DNA of 64,000 bases from Pseudopyrenochaeta lycopersici. Taxonomy: Eukaryota; Ascomycota; Dothideomycetes; Pleosporales; Pseudopyrenochaetaceae. The DNA lies in NCBI GenBank assembly GCA_003313425.1, contig NHZP01000016.1, forward strand, positions 744,001-808,000. The letters are read 5' to 3'. Positions 45,156-55,412 of the stretch are shown in pieces (within the stretch, counting starts at the first letter, position 1; the number at the start of each line of letters is the position of its first letter). Both the position numbers and the translations under genes were made by a program. Below the pieces are notes generated by a model. It saw only the letters and a list, made by a program, of their open reading frames with translations. It was not told the origin of the DNA and made no database searches.

Positions 45156-45523
45156 AGAGAATATACGAATGGACGTCATGCCAAGAGAAAGCTATAACAC
45201 GATGATATGTCGGGCGGCACTGCTGATGTACTTTGTATCGTTGGACATCTTGCCTTGCGACTCAAACATGCATCTCTTCCATTGCGAGCTTGTCTTGTGA
45301 AGCTCTTCCTTGGACTTGCCACATCATCTCTTTAAACAGTGCCAGTGATGTTATTTTTGTTTGCAGCAACACTTTGTAGATAATTTATTGCTGGATCAAA
45401 CTTGATAAGACGTGCAATTAGCCGAGTATGCTACATGCTAAGCAAGTGGCCATTATGTTGGGATGGCCTCCATGCCAATCCAGATATCAGTGCTCTCATC
45501 TCAGTTCCGAAAGCCCGTGGATA
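45156..45523. other. Convergent 3' region between two HET genes
   Basis: About 370 bp of UTR-like sequence. Nothing else seen. Confidence 0.4.
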
Positions 45524-47869
45524 TCACACCAGCCGAACACGTCGCAGTTCTGGCTTGGTCTGAGTGAATTCGCTCCCAGCAAACGACGTCATAGTGATCA
45601 TGGTACGCCTCTGTGCTACTTCTCCAACCCAGTCCAGCACAACCAAGAAGGTTTTCTGTCTCGGCGGGCTGCGATTCGAAGTCCTGTCGCATTGGCGCTG
45701 AACGACGAGACAGTCATAGCGCCCTGTAGACAAGGTATTGTTATGTAAGAACTTGCCTTCCATCACCATAGCGATGGAATTTTGCTGCTCAGGGATGAAT
45801 ACCTCGCTGAAGGGTTCTGTGCGAATGTCCAAACTGGCTACCCAGCCTTCTACTGTCAGTTCGTTCCCGTCCAACGATACAATGCGGACTTCGAGATCAG
45901 CGTCTGCGGAGGATATAGTGCTGTCGTCGAAAATGTTCACTAGATCCCGCGGAATGAGCGCCGTGCCTTCCCAGCCGGCCCAGCTCCAGCTTGGGAACAT
46001 GGCTCGCCGGTGGGGATTTACGTTCCTGTCATGCATCCAACCCAGAGCTGCAGGGTAGCTCCAGAGCGGAAGGCCATGTGCAAAGCCCTCTGGGAAAAGG
46101 CGTCTCCGGAACCCTGTGAGCATACCCAAGAAAGCGTTCAGCGAGTCTTCTTCATTGGTCATGCGCCGGCTGGTGTAGGTTTGAAGTATGCCATCGAACA
46201 ATCTCATTCGTCCTTGGAGAATATCTCCGGCGGTTGAGTTCTGCCTGTCCAATTCCTGTACCGAGTCGTTAGCTTAGCTAGGTCGCATTTAAAAGTGGAG
46301 TATTGACTTACAGATGGAGCACGTGTAATCATGTGGGCCATTTGCTGCGTTGGGTGTTTCGGCGCATAGTCTTTAAATGCCGTAGCAGTGTCCATACCTT
46401 CCCATACAGAACCAAGCAGACAGCTAAACTCCACCTGGCTCTCCGTAAACTGCAGCATTCGGCGGGACAGCAATTCCTCCTGCAATGTCCTGTAATAGTA
46501 GATAAATGTCAGTGCAAGGTTCACATACTCTTCGGACATGGACTTTCCTACCAAGCGCGAGTCGACCATTCAGACGTTTCTCTGTCCAGGGAAGAGTACT
46601 GCGGTATGGTGAAGAGCTTATGCCCATCAATCGTCTCGGAGACCTGGTTTGGGCGGGGCACAGAGATCCCCGGTAAGCCCGCGTTAGAATTCTTCCCCGT
46701 AAGCGCCACGATGGTAAGAGTCGCGCATCCGTAAATGGTAGCCATTAAACCGAGTTGCTGCATCTTCTCTTCCAGCACCTCTGGACTGGGGTTGGGAGAT
46801 TGGTCGATACAAAGCGCGTCAACCTAGATGGATCAGGCCCACACAAAGCTAAGGGATGTATGGAAGCAATCAAACATACCCAGAGATATCTTCGGCCTAG
46901 CACTTTTGTCACGGCAATAGCGTCTTCAATAGTTTGCGGGAGACACTTCTTTTCCAAGGCTCCTTCGGAAGGCTGCACCCCACCCCAGACATAGCTCAGT
47001 GCAATGTAATCGCAGTTCGGGGGACACGCTACAACCTTCCTTTCGACAACGTCAATCATGCGAGTCGTCTGCAGCTCAGCCGGCTTCGCAGCACGACAAT
47101 ACTCGCCATGATTCTTCTGGCAATGCTCCAGGGGCTTTAGTAGCAACTTCAAATCCAGCATACTCTCCATCAACCTGGCGTTATTCCCCACTCGATCCGC
47201 AGGCGCAGACGCAGTGTCCATACAGATCGCGGGCCCCGTCATCATAGCGAAGCGTATGCTTCCCTCCCCAGCCCGGAACGGATCGCTCACCGGCGAAAAC
47301 GGACTCCACACCGTGGCCAGGCCCAGGAACACAGCACACTGGTCTTTCAGCTCGCTGGGAAACGTCTCCCAGCCGTCCTGCCGGATGTGCGAGCGGTAGG
47401 GCTCAAGGTGCATGTCTAGGCCGTCGGATGCGAGATCTTTGGGCAGAATGCAATACAGCAGTCGGCAGAACGGGCATGAGGGGGTCAAATGAACGGAAGA
47501 CATGGGGCCGAAGTACAATCGATAGGGCGTCATATTATCTATGTAGCGTTTTGACTCGTCAACGAGGAGCTCTGGATCGGTGCTTTGTGCGTTTTGCATC
47601 ATGTCCAAAGGCTGAGACTTTGTGAAGACGTCGATAATATTGTAGTGCGCGCATCTTGAACAAAGGGTGCTGGGCTGCTTTTGCAGAGAACGGATGAGTT
47701 GGTTGTCTCGGGCGGAAATGCCAGAACCGACGCTGAGAGGTTTTATAGCGGTGCTTGAGCTGCTAGGAGGGGTCTGAGTGAGGTTTGCAGTGATTGGACA
47801 TGGTGTGTTTGTGGGTTCGAGTTTGCGACAGAAAATGCATAGTCGATGGGTTGAGGTTGGAGAGGACAT
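45524..47869 (-). CDS. HET-domain protein, four exons
   Basis: Exons 46880-47869, 46552-46823, 46312-46489 and 45524-46255 join through introns of 56, 62 and 56 nt (donors GTATGT, GTAGGA, GTAAGT), giving 723 residues. The start MSSPTSTHRLCIFCRKLEP was chosen because the Cys-rich motif opens many HET proteins; an in-frame ATG at 47944 would add 25 residues. The HET core spans exons 1 and 2: YIALSYVWGG, LPQTIEDAIAVTKVLGRRYL, then Trp and VDALCIDQSP, LGLMATIYGCATLTIVAL and WSTRAW, TLQEELLSRRMLQFTESQVE. The C-terminal region has RRAMFPSWSWAGWEG, the WSW motif common after HET domains. It appears intact. Confidence 0.9.
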
Positions 47870-48185
47870 GACAAAAATTGGGTCCTCAAAACAGGTAGAG
47901 AGCAGAACGACCGTTCGTGGCGGGGGTACTGCAGGTGCAGGCATTACCAATGCCACTAACGTCTTGTTTGCTGATGGCACGTCCCAATCAATGTCTGATC
48001 GAAAATCAAATCACAATAGTGCCTGGGTGAGAAATGCTTGTGAAGGCCTTGAAATTATATAATTAAAAAAGAATAGCGCGCAAGGCAGCTAGCTGCCCAG
48101 TCCTCAGCAACGATATCATCAAGATAATAATAAACAAATTGTGTAATGGCGGTGACACCCTGGCCGAGAGTCATGGCGAATGTCC
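47870..48185. other. Short intergenic region
   Basis: About 315 bp containing the promoter of the four-exon HET gene and the DUF2985 gene's 3' UTR. Nothing recognised. Confidence 0.35.
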
Positions 48186-49657
48186 TCAAGACTTCGCCCC
48201 TTGTTGCGTCGACACCAGCGGTATGTTCTGCGACGAGTGTGTCTCGACGTCTGCCGGGCGGTCCGGATAGTTCTTGGGTACGGGTACGCCCTCCAATTTT
48301 TTGATATTCTTTCCCTCATGCCACATCATTATACCTGCAATACCGGCGACAATACATCCCAGAGCGACGAAGGTGCCAGTCGCCCAAGACGGGCGGTCGT
48401 ACCGGTTGTAGTTATACATGTAGTAACATAAAACGACTTGGAAAAAGGTATTGGAAGCGTTGTTCCAAAGCACAAAGTCCATCTTCCAGCTCTTTGTCGG
48501 GGGAGCGCGAATTCCGGTTGGCGGCGGGTCGGGTATCGACTTGACTGGAATGGGAACAGCAGGGTCTTCGGCATTGACCTGGGTTGCATCTGCCTCGTCG
48601 GGCAATTGGTCTGAGCCTGGGAGTCGGAACCATCCTCTATGTATACCTGCCAGTCGTCGGATGCCGATCTGCTTGCGCTGGGCGCCACCAAACCTCCACC
48701 ATCCCCACCAGTACAGGTCCCTGAATCGCCAAGGCGCCAGACCAAAGCCAGTTACGCAGAAGAGTCCATTGAGTACTTGGGAGTCGATCTCGATCCAGAT
48801 CCTGCGGGGCGACTGAATGTCGTTGCAGGTGGGAACGCACATGGCTGGCGCTGCATTGCAAAGCAGCAGGAACAGCATACCGCCCCAAGCGACAACATTG
48901 AGGCCGTATAGCGTGATGAGGAAGCCCATGGGTGTGAGGAACCATTTCCAAAAGCCCTTTAGACCAATGGCGAAGGATTGTGTCCAGGGCAGTTTGGGAG
49001 GAGGGACGTAGCCATTCGCGTACTGGACGAAGGTCAGCAGATGCTTGGGTCATTCATGCAAGGGAGACGGGTCGAACATACATGTCCAGAGGGGGTCCGC
49101 TTTGGCTGTGGTGGAGTACTCCTGTCGGTCTTCTCCGCGGTCTCTGAGCTCTGCTTTGACTCGACGCCAGCAACAACAGCCTTATCCTGGCCATTCAACG
49201 CCGCGGTGTGGTGTGTCTCCTCTTCGGCCAAGGTGGGAAAGGGCTCCGCGGTCAGGGCATTGTTTGACGAAGCCCTCCTCTGAGGACCGAACCTGCGTCC
49301 TGCGTCCTCGGTCGGCGAGGTTTCGCCCTGACTTGTGCGCGAACTGGCTCGTTTCCGCTGTGATTCCTCGTTCCAGCCTTCGGAGCCAAACGAGCCTCTC
49401 CGAATATCCGCGAGCGACGGGGCTTTGGATGCGCTTTGACCAGTGGCCGCCCACATGCCAGGCGGAGGGGTGGCCTCCATCAGCTTTATGCTCGCTGCGC
49501 GAATCCTACTTGAGGCCGTCGAGGCATTGGTGGACGTCCTTTGGCGGGTCTTGGGGGAGTCGGGGCCGGTTGGGGCTGCGCTGGGGTCGCGGATGCCGTC
49601 GGGTTGTGGGAAGGAGACGGGCGTGGGGACGTTTGCACTGGGGTTTGAGGAAGCCAT
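48186..49657 (-). CDS. DUF2985-family multi-span membrane protein
   Basis: Two exons, 49082-49657 and 48186-49022, joined by intron 49023-49081 (GTATGT..CAG), give 470 residues. The first 190 residues are Ser/Pro-rich and disordered. Then LPWTQSFAIGLKGFWKWFLT leads into spans: PMGFLITLYGLNVVAWGGML with FLLLCNAAPAMC, LNGLFCVTGFGLAPWRFRDL, FFQVVLCYYMYNYNRYDRPS and GTFVALGCIVAGIAGIMMWH. The order, with IWIEIDSQVLNGLFCVTGFG, is as I recall for DUF2985. It is probably an integral membrane protein of a fungal family with no known activity. The C-terminal 45 residues are cytosolic-like. Confidence 0.85.
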
Positions 49658-50328
49658 TGTTTGTCTGTAAATCTGGCGGCTGCGAATGTTATTATGTACG
49701 GATGCGGACCGTCTCGTCAGCCAAGCTGGTCGATCGCTGGCTCAATTGGCAGTGGCGTGTTACCTTGGCGGAGCGCCTGTGCTGGGAGATAAAATAACAA
49801 AAATCGTCACAGTGGTGGGAGTGTCATGGCTAAGAAGCAAAGGGCCCAAGGAAGAGCAGGAGCCGAAACGTCGATGACTTGCTGCAATGGCTTTGCTTTG
49901 GCTTGGGTGCACGGATGAGCGGTCGCGGCCACTCCAGGACTGGGGGAGCTGCGCCCGAACGATCCACTCTCAAGCCACTTCCGCGTCCACTTTACGAATA
50001 CGTGTACGTTGGCTCTCTGTTGCTGCCTTCATCCAGCGTATTTCGGCTAGACTTGCGACTTTTGCATCTTTGTCATCGCAGTTTATTGCTATGTAAAACT
50101 ATCCATCCTGACAATCTAAGCTTGTCGCAAGGGCCGGGTATCAATGCGCGTATTTCGTATGAACATGATAGGCCTTTGCCCATTTTACAGCCATCTGCGA
50201 CTAACCAGGTCCGTCTTCTGGTCTGTGGTGTAGCGCATACTTCGGCCCTTCACTTTTTTTTTTCTTTGGCATTAATTTCGACTGATTCTGTACCGTTGCT
50301 GAAAATCTCGGCGCTACCACCCTCCCTA
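49658..50328. other. Intergenic region, nothing recognised
   Basis: About 670 bp with the promoter of the DUF2985 gene and 3' flank of the GPI-type protein. No supported ORF. Confidence 0.4.
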
Positions 50329-50931
50329 CTAAACGAGAGCGAAAGCAGCTCCTGCCAACGCGACAACAAATTGCACACCATCACCCTTCATGGCGGGTGA
50401 AGCTGCGTTCGTGGATTGCTGAGCTGGTGCTGAGCTGGACAGACTCGGCCTCGACGTCGAGTTCAGACTCAGACTGGGCCTTGAAGTCACGCTCGCGCTC
50501 AAACTGGCCGGAATATCCAACGAGCCGGTTGAGATGGGCGTCTCTCCAGAAGGAATCCCCATCACCCCAGAGTCTGATGGGCGAATCGGATCCGTGATGA
50601 TGGACGCGACTGACTCGGAAGTTGGGAGGGGTGTTTCTCCCGCCGGGATGCTCATCAACGGATCGGAGGGGCCTGGTTGAGTCAGCACGACTGTACTCAA
50701 CCTGGTCGAGGCTGGTGGAAGTGGTGGCGGACATGCGGTGCACGGTTCCTGGACGCAGACCTCATAGCACGGTGTAGTCAACGTACCGGGGACAGAGGTC
50801 TGAATGGTGAAGACCTCTTCCGTCGTCGGCACGGGCGAGATTGAGATGAAGGTCACAACACTGGGCGTCTCTTGCGCTCCCACGGCGCTAGCCAGAAGGA
50901 GCATTGCAGGACCCAGGATGGAAGACAACAT
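50329..50931 (-). CDS. Ser/Thr/Pro-rich GPI-type cell-wall protein
   Basis: A single exon of 200 residues from the ATG at 50931. MLSSILGPAMLLLASAVGAQ is a signal peptide. A Cys cluster (CYEVCVQEPCTACPPPLP) follows near residue 60. The rest is Ser/Thr/Pro-rich with a loose repeat Ile-Pro-x-Gly-Glu-Thr-Pro. The last 20 residues (MKGDGVQFVVALAGAAFALV) form a GPI-attachment hydrophobic tail. It is likely O-glycosylated and anchored in plasma membrane or wall. It is divergent from SEN15 with only 300 bp between starts. The open frame upstream of the ATG has no other ATG start. Confidence 0.78.
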   Translation of the reverse strand: MLSSILGPAMLLLASAVGAQETPSVVTFISISPVPTTEEVFTIQTSVPGTLTTPCYEVCVQEPCTACPPPLPPASTRLSTVVLTQPGPSDPLMSIPAGETPLPTSESVASIITDPIRPSDSGVMGIPSGETPISTGSLDIPASLSASVTSRPSLSLNSTSRPSLSSSAPAQQSTNAASPAMKGDGVQFVVALAGAAFALV

Positions 50932-51231
50932 GATGAAGGGCTCTGGACAAGTCTGGAAGAGAGGCTTGGGTGTGAATGAAACTCCTCGAAAGAAATCTGG
51001 AGATGGCAACTGACATGTATGTGAGTTTATGAATGGACGATCCTGGTTGCCTAGGGACGCGTTGCTCTGCTCATGTTTCCTGGGCGCCGCTCTTGTGACT
51101 GGTGGGGTGCGGGCGGGATCTACGCTCCCAGCACCGACCTTCCGCCTACAGAACAGCTCCCTCTCACCCAACGCCGTGCGAAACACTGCACCACCAATCG
51201 CCCCCCAGAAATCCTCTCCCAAGCCTCAGCA
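50932..51231. promoter_or_regulatory. Compact divergent promoter, GPI-type protein / SEN15
   Basis: Exactly 300 bp separate two start codons on opposite strands, so both genes share a short bidirectional promoter. No particular motif is claimed. Confidence 0.5.
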
Positions 51232-51810
51232 ATGACGTCCCTCACAAACTCGAAACCGGCCATCGTGCCGGCCCCGCTGCAATCCTTCGTATCAGGGCCC
51301 GTCAAAGTCGGCGGCGCCACCCACCTTCCGAATGAGCAATCGCTTGCCCGACAAATACTGCACAACCTCCAGCACCAGCACCACTGGACAGACCTGCAGG
51401 TGCACACGCACTCGCCTGTCACCAGCAACCCTCTGCCACGCCCGCTGGTGTCTGGACTGTCGCCGCAGCGCCTCTACGTGCACCCAGACGAGCAGGTCGA
51501 GCTGTTGAAGCAGGCTGACAGCCGGAAGAAAGCAGGCGAGAGTAGCACGTTGGACGTCAAAGCAGAGCCCGAGCGCGAATGGGTACTGCCTACCAGGCTG
51601 AATGAGAAGTGGACCCTGCGCAGGCTTGCTGAGGTCTTCGACGCCATCAGCATGATTCCGCCTGCGCCTGATGCGCCTGCTGTCGATGACCATGTCCCCG
51701 CCAATCCGTGGAGGACGACAAAGAGAGTGATGCTGGGCACTGTAGACTCGGACAGCACTGTCGTCTACTACATTGTCCATGATGGCGTTGTCAAGCCTCG
51801 CCAGAACTGA
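51232..51810 (+). CDS. SEN15: tRNA-splicing endonuclease subunit Sen15
   Basis: A single exon of 192 residues. Sen15 is a structural subunit of the heterotetrameric endonuclease that removes introns from pre-tRNA. Family signs are LQHQHHWTDLQVHTHSPVTS, LVSGLSPQRLYVHPDEQVEL, EWVLPTRLNEKWTLRRLAEV and the C-terminal DSDSTVVYYIVHDGVVKPRQ, the strand that mediates pairing with the catalytic partner. The ATG at 51232 follows CTCAGCA and gives the usual fungal N-terminus. It shares its promoter region with a wall protein. Confidence 0.88.
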   Translation: MTSLTNSKPAIVPAPLQSFVSGPVKVGGATHLPNEQSLARQILHNLQHQHHWTDLQVHTHSPVTSNPLPRPLVSGLSPQRLYVHPDEQVELLKQADSRKKAGESSTLDVKAEPEREWVLPTRLNEKWTLRRLAEVFDAISMIPPAPDAPAVDDHVPANPWRTTKRVMLGTVDSDSTVVYYIVHDGVVKPRQN

Positions 51811-51996
51811 GCATGAACCAGCCTTTCTGCCTCCCGATCACGCAAGCACAGGAAACGTCATGATGTCGATCATGCCACCACATGTAAACCCTGACTGACA
51901 GAGAATCCCATTCGAGGAACACAATTGGTACAGGGGACAAACGAGTTATTGTCAAACTAGCCATCGACTAACATGATACAGCAGCAAAAGCCGTCG

Positions 51997-53059
51997 TCAC
52001 GGGATTGAAGGATAGATTGTATCTCCTGGCTTTGGCATCTCGTAGAAGCGACTCATGTTGACCTCTTTTTCCGGTGGCAACTGATGCGCTTCTGCCCATG
52101 CCCTGACCGCCTCATAGTCCCGACATCGATGTTTCGTGTTGAAGTCCACGAATGGCATCGGATCTGGCTCCCCCTTGGGCTGCCACCACACCTGACCCAG
52201 CACTCCCACGTCCGGATTGCACATCAACACTTGTCTTAGAATGTCCAAACAGTGGGTCGTGTGAACACGCACAATGTATTCGCTGTTCACAAACGACCCT
52301 TCCTTCTTCGCCAGATAGTAGTCGTAGTTCCAATGCAACGCTTTGCGAAGCAGATCCTAAGATTCGTCAACCAACGTTTGCTGGTCAGTCTTGTCCTATA
52401 CTGCTTACCAGGCAATGTAGATGATGCAAACCTTCGATATTGGCCGGAAACCCTCCACCGTATTCTTCACTGATCTTCACCTGGTCGTGACGCAACCCAG
52501 TGTTTTCTGCTTCATCTTTGGGAATCACAACACTTCGATCTAGATATCTTGGTTAATACTGTGGTATATGCTAATGGTCAAACTCACAATTCACGCCCAA
52601 AGCCTCCCAAGCAGCATCTACCTCAGGCCCGGCCGACTGACGATACGCGTTCTCGTGCAGGAAACTCCCATTGAAAAGTTTAGTATGCCAGTTTGGCTTC
52701 ACTTCTTGGACTACCGGTGCTGCTTTGATTAATCATGGACCCTCAGCACACTCTCAGCCCAACTCACAATACAAGGATACATGATGCAAGCAAAAGTCGT
52801 CAGCATCCGCTACCAAGGTTGTCTCTCCAACACTATAGGCTGTCCATAGCGCCGCGGCGAGATACACAATTGTGCACAGTGCGAGCGTCTTCACAGCGAC
52901 TTGAATATCCCGAGTAGAACGATCGGTTGCGGTGGTTTTGAGGGTTAGTGAAGTCGAGGAAGAGGAGGAGGGTAGAAGAGCATCGCTGTCGAGGTCCTCT
53001 GGGTCGCACTGGGCTAGATGCGTGTGCTTTGGACGTTTACAGAAGAGAAAATCAAACAT
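51997..53059 (-). CDS. UstYa-family (DUF3328) oxidase-like protein
   Basis: Four exons: 52768-53059, 52588-52719, 52409-52539 and 51997-52356 (introns of 48, 48 and 52 nt), giving 304 residues. A cytosolic Ser-rich head is followed by one membrane span (ALCTIVYLAAALWTAYSV, about residues 66-83). Then come FNGSFLHENAYRQSAGPEVD and AAWEALGVNYRSVVIP, typical of UstYa proteins. Both HxxHC motifs are present: HHLHC (residues 180-184) and HTTHC (217-221). UstYa proteins catalyse cross-linking or cyclisation in fungal RiPPs (ustiloxin, phomopsin) and other oxidations. It lies 1.1 kb from a divergent Tyr-rich Kex2-site secreted protein, a possible substrate. Confidence 0.88.
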
Positions 53060-54178
53060 CTTGAGTGATGTTCCTTTAACGCAGACAAAGACTTGAATGA
53101 GTTGGACTGACGGAACGAAGAGATGGAGGAAGAAATGGAGCAATTGCTTCCTAGCACATGAAGCAAGCCTGATCAAATTCACGCCATTTTCTCCCCTAAT
53201 GCCGAAATACCATCTGCCACTATTGATTCTTCCCGTTTCCCGTCGAGTACGACTTGCGCTGCGAATTAAGCGCTCGCTGCAACAACACCTCCCGGGTGTG
53301 ACGGGAAGGTGCACCGTGACTGCTTCAGAGCGGCCAAGTGCGTTGCTGTTGGGACGGTTAGATGGATACTTATTACTCAAGTGAAGAGAAGTGCCCTATC
53401 AACCTCAATACAGTTCGCAACACAGGCAACAGTCAGAATGATGAGGTACTATCGGCATTATCTAATTGCTGTTGTAACGCAGTACAGCTGAGGTAATGTA
53501 CAAAGCTACTGGACGCTAATTGACTGACTGGATGGTGATGGACAACTTTCGTTGCGTGTGTGATCATGAAGATGATAGTTGAGTGACTAGATGGGGATGG
53601 ACAACTTCCATTCCGTATGTGATCATGAAGATGAGTCTTCAACTCAACTCACATGGCCCAGGCCTGGATTGTTACTTAGTCGCGACAACAGCATACAAGG
53701 TACCAAGTCCAACTCCACTCTTCCTCGCATCATCCGGACTCGAGTCTTTCAAATCCCCACCAGAAGCGATCGAATGTGATACTCTCCGCACAAAACAGCC
53801 GGTTCCCCTCTTAGATCTCGATCGTGGCCCCAACAGATTTCAGCACTATTTCCATCCGGCTGTCTGTGGTCCTTTCTGCGTTGAGCACGGTAGCTCATCA
53901 CGTTGCAAGAACTAGATGGAAATGTGATTGCGCCTCGTAGTTGTGCTACAGATTAATACAATCACTTCCTGGCCGCGTACGGGTACGACGATACGATATT
54001 CCTCTGAGATCGGCTCATAGCTTGTAATCGCGAGGGTTGCGTATCAGGTGTCTACAAAAGGGTGACTTGGTAGACAAGACATCATCTCCTGACGACAACC
54101 TCATATCTTCACTATTCAGTCTGGTCCCTATTCCTTCTTCTTTCAAACTGTCCAACTTGCCCTAGAGAGACATTCACG
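53060..54178. promoter_or_regulatory. Divergent intergenic region UstYa-like / Tyr-rich secreted protein
   Basis: About 1.1 kb between the two start codons. It contains an imperfect 59-bp direct repeat (see next entry). Short plus-strand ORFs (for example 53583-53915) overlap the repeat and lack recognisable content. The last 60 bp before the ATG are a CT-rich leader. Confidence 0.45.
53521..53635 (+). repeat. 59-bp-period imperfect direct repeat
   Basis: Units start near 53525 (TGACTGGATGGTGATGGACA) and 53584 (TGACTAGATGGGGATGGACA). Both end in TGTGATCATGAAGATGA, so about 52 bp are duplicated with a handful of mismatches. It lies midway in the shared upstream region, where duplicated regulatory sites would sit. 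Confidence 0.75.
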
Positions 54179-54824
54179 ATGCACGTTGAACTTGTCCTCG
54201 CCAGCCTGGCGGCTCTTGCTGTCGCTGCCCCCGTCAAAATGGCTGACGACGGCAGCTATGGGTCGTACGCTCCGTACAAGGCGTATGCCCATTACGACCC
54301 CTACTCTGGCGAAGTTGATGCCGAGGCTGCCTACATGCAGAATGGTATACCACCCCCCATCTGCGGGAGAACGAGACTGACAAGGTACCCATGGAGATTC
54401 CGCAAAGCGCGATGTAGCAATGCACCAAGCGGACAACCGCTGGTACAACAAGTACACAAGCTACACTCCGTACACCGGCTACGGAGCGTACGCCGCGCCG
54501 GCCGAAAAGGCAGCGAAGATGGATATGAATGGGGATGTAGAGTTGGGTGTGGAGACGGAGAAAACAGATGAAATGGCCAACAACATCCACACAAACAACG
54601 ACGCTACAAAGCCAACCAACAATAAAAGACACATGCCCATGTCCATGTCCATGCCCAATCCAGCCCCTCCAACACCCAACAACATGAAGCGCGCTCCCCC
54701 CAACCCCAAGCCAGCCCACCCCGTCAAACGCACCCAGTCTCTCTTCTCGCCCGCCGATGCGCAAGACGCCCGCGACGCCCGCGACGCCTCGCTGCCGAGT
54801 ACCTGGTTTGGCAAGCATGTGTAA
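54179..54824 (+). CDS. Secreted tyrosine-rich protein with Kex2 sites, candidate peptide precursor
   Basis: Two exons, 54179-54344 and 54397-54824, give 197 residues. Intron 54345-54396 (GTATAC..GAG, 52 nt) has a CTGAC branch site 9 nt before its end; the GAG acceptor is unusual, and an AAG acceptor at 54384 is an in-frame alternative. MHVELVLASLAALAVAAPVK is a signal peptide. Two segments have Tyr every third residue: YGSYAPYKAYAHYDPY, and YNKYTSYTPYTGYGAY just after an Ala-Lys-Arg site. More Lys-Arg sites follow (Asn-Lys-Arg, Met-Lys-Arg, Val-Lys-Arg) between Met/Pro/Asn-rich stretches. The layout resembles kexin-processed secreted repeat proteins, some of which are RiPP precursors. It is divergent from the UstYa-family gene. 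Confidence 0.72.
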
Positions 54825-55412
54825 GTGTGCCGCCCATTGTTTCCTACAGCGGAGATGCGCGAGACGGAGATGTGCGCGGGTGGTGAGGCTGCTAATGCAA
54901 GGGTGTAGACGGTTTAACGGGTATTATAGGTATCCCCTTGGCATCGACATGTAAGGGTTGGGTATGGGCACGAGCTGGGGGGATTGCTGGGGAGGTGGGT
55001 TGGGGAGATTTGTTTGTTTGGGAGTGATGTCGGTGGTGGTTGTTGATACGCTGGTTGATACGCTGGTGAACTTCCCTCAACTTGAGACATGTTTCTGAAT
55101 ATGGACGTCGCTCTTTTAGTATATGATTTTGGCGTGCTTGGGTTTGGAATGACTACTGCCACTCAAACGCCGGGGGACTAGCTCGAAACTAGGTTTAGGT
55201 AGAAATAGGAGAAGAAATTGATTGCTTACACGCGAACATGTTACAGGTGCATCGTCTGCTTTTTAAACTCCTATGTACACCGTCACAAGCTCTTGCCTCA
55301 TATAAACGTCGTGGTATATCCAAGTCAGAAAGAAACAACATGCACCATACATTTCGTCTCCCTGCCAATGATGGGAAGCTCCAGCTTTCGTGGCTGTTCT
55401 TTGAAAGTGCTT
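54825..55412. other. Convergent 3' intergenic region
   Basis: About 590 bp between the 3' ends of the Tyr-rich protein gene and the Zn2Cys6 regulator. A local direct repeat TGATACGCTGGT occurs twice near 55045-55070. Nothing else seen. Confidence 0.4.
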
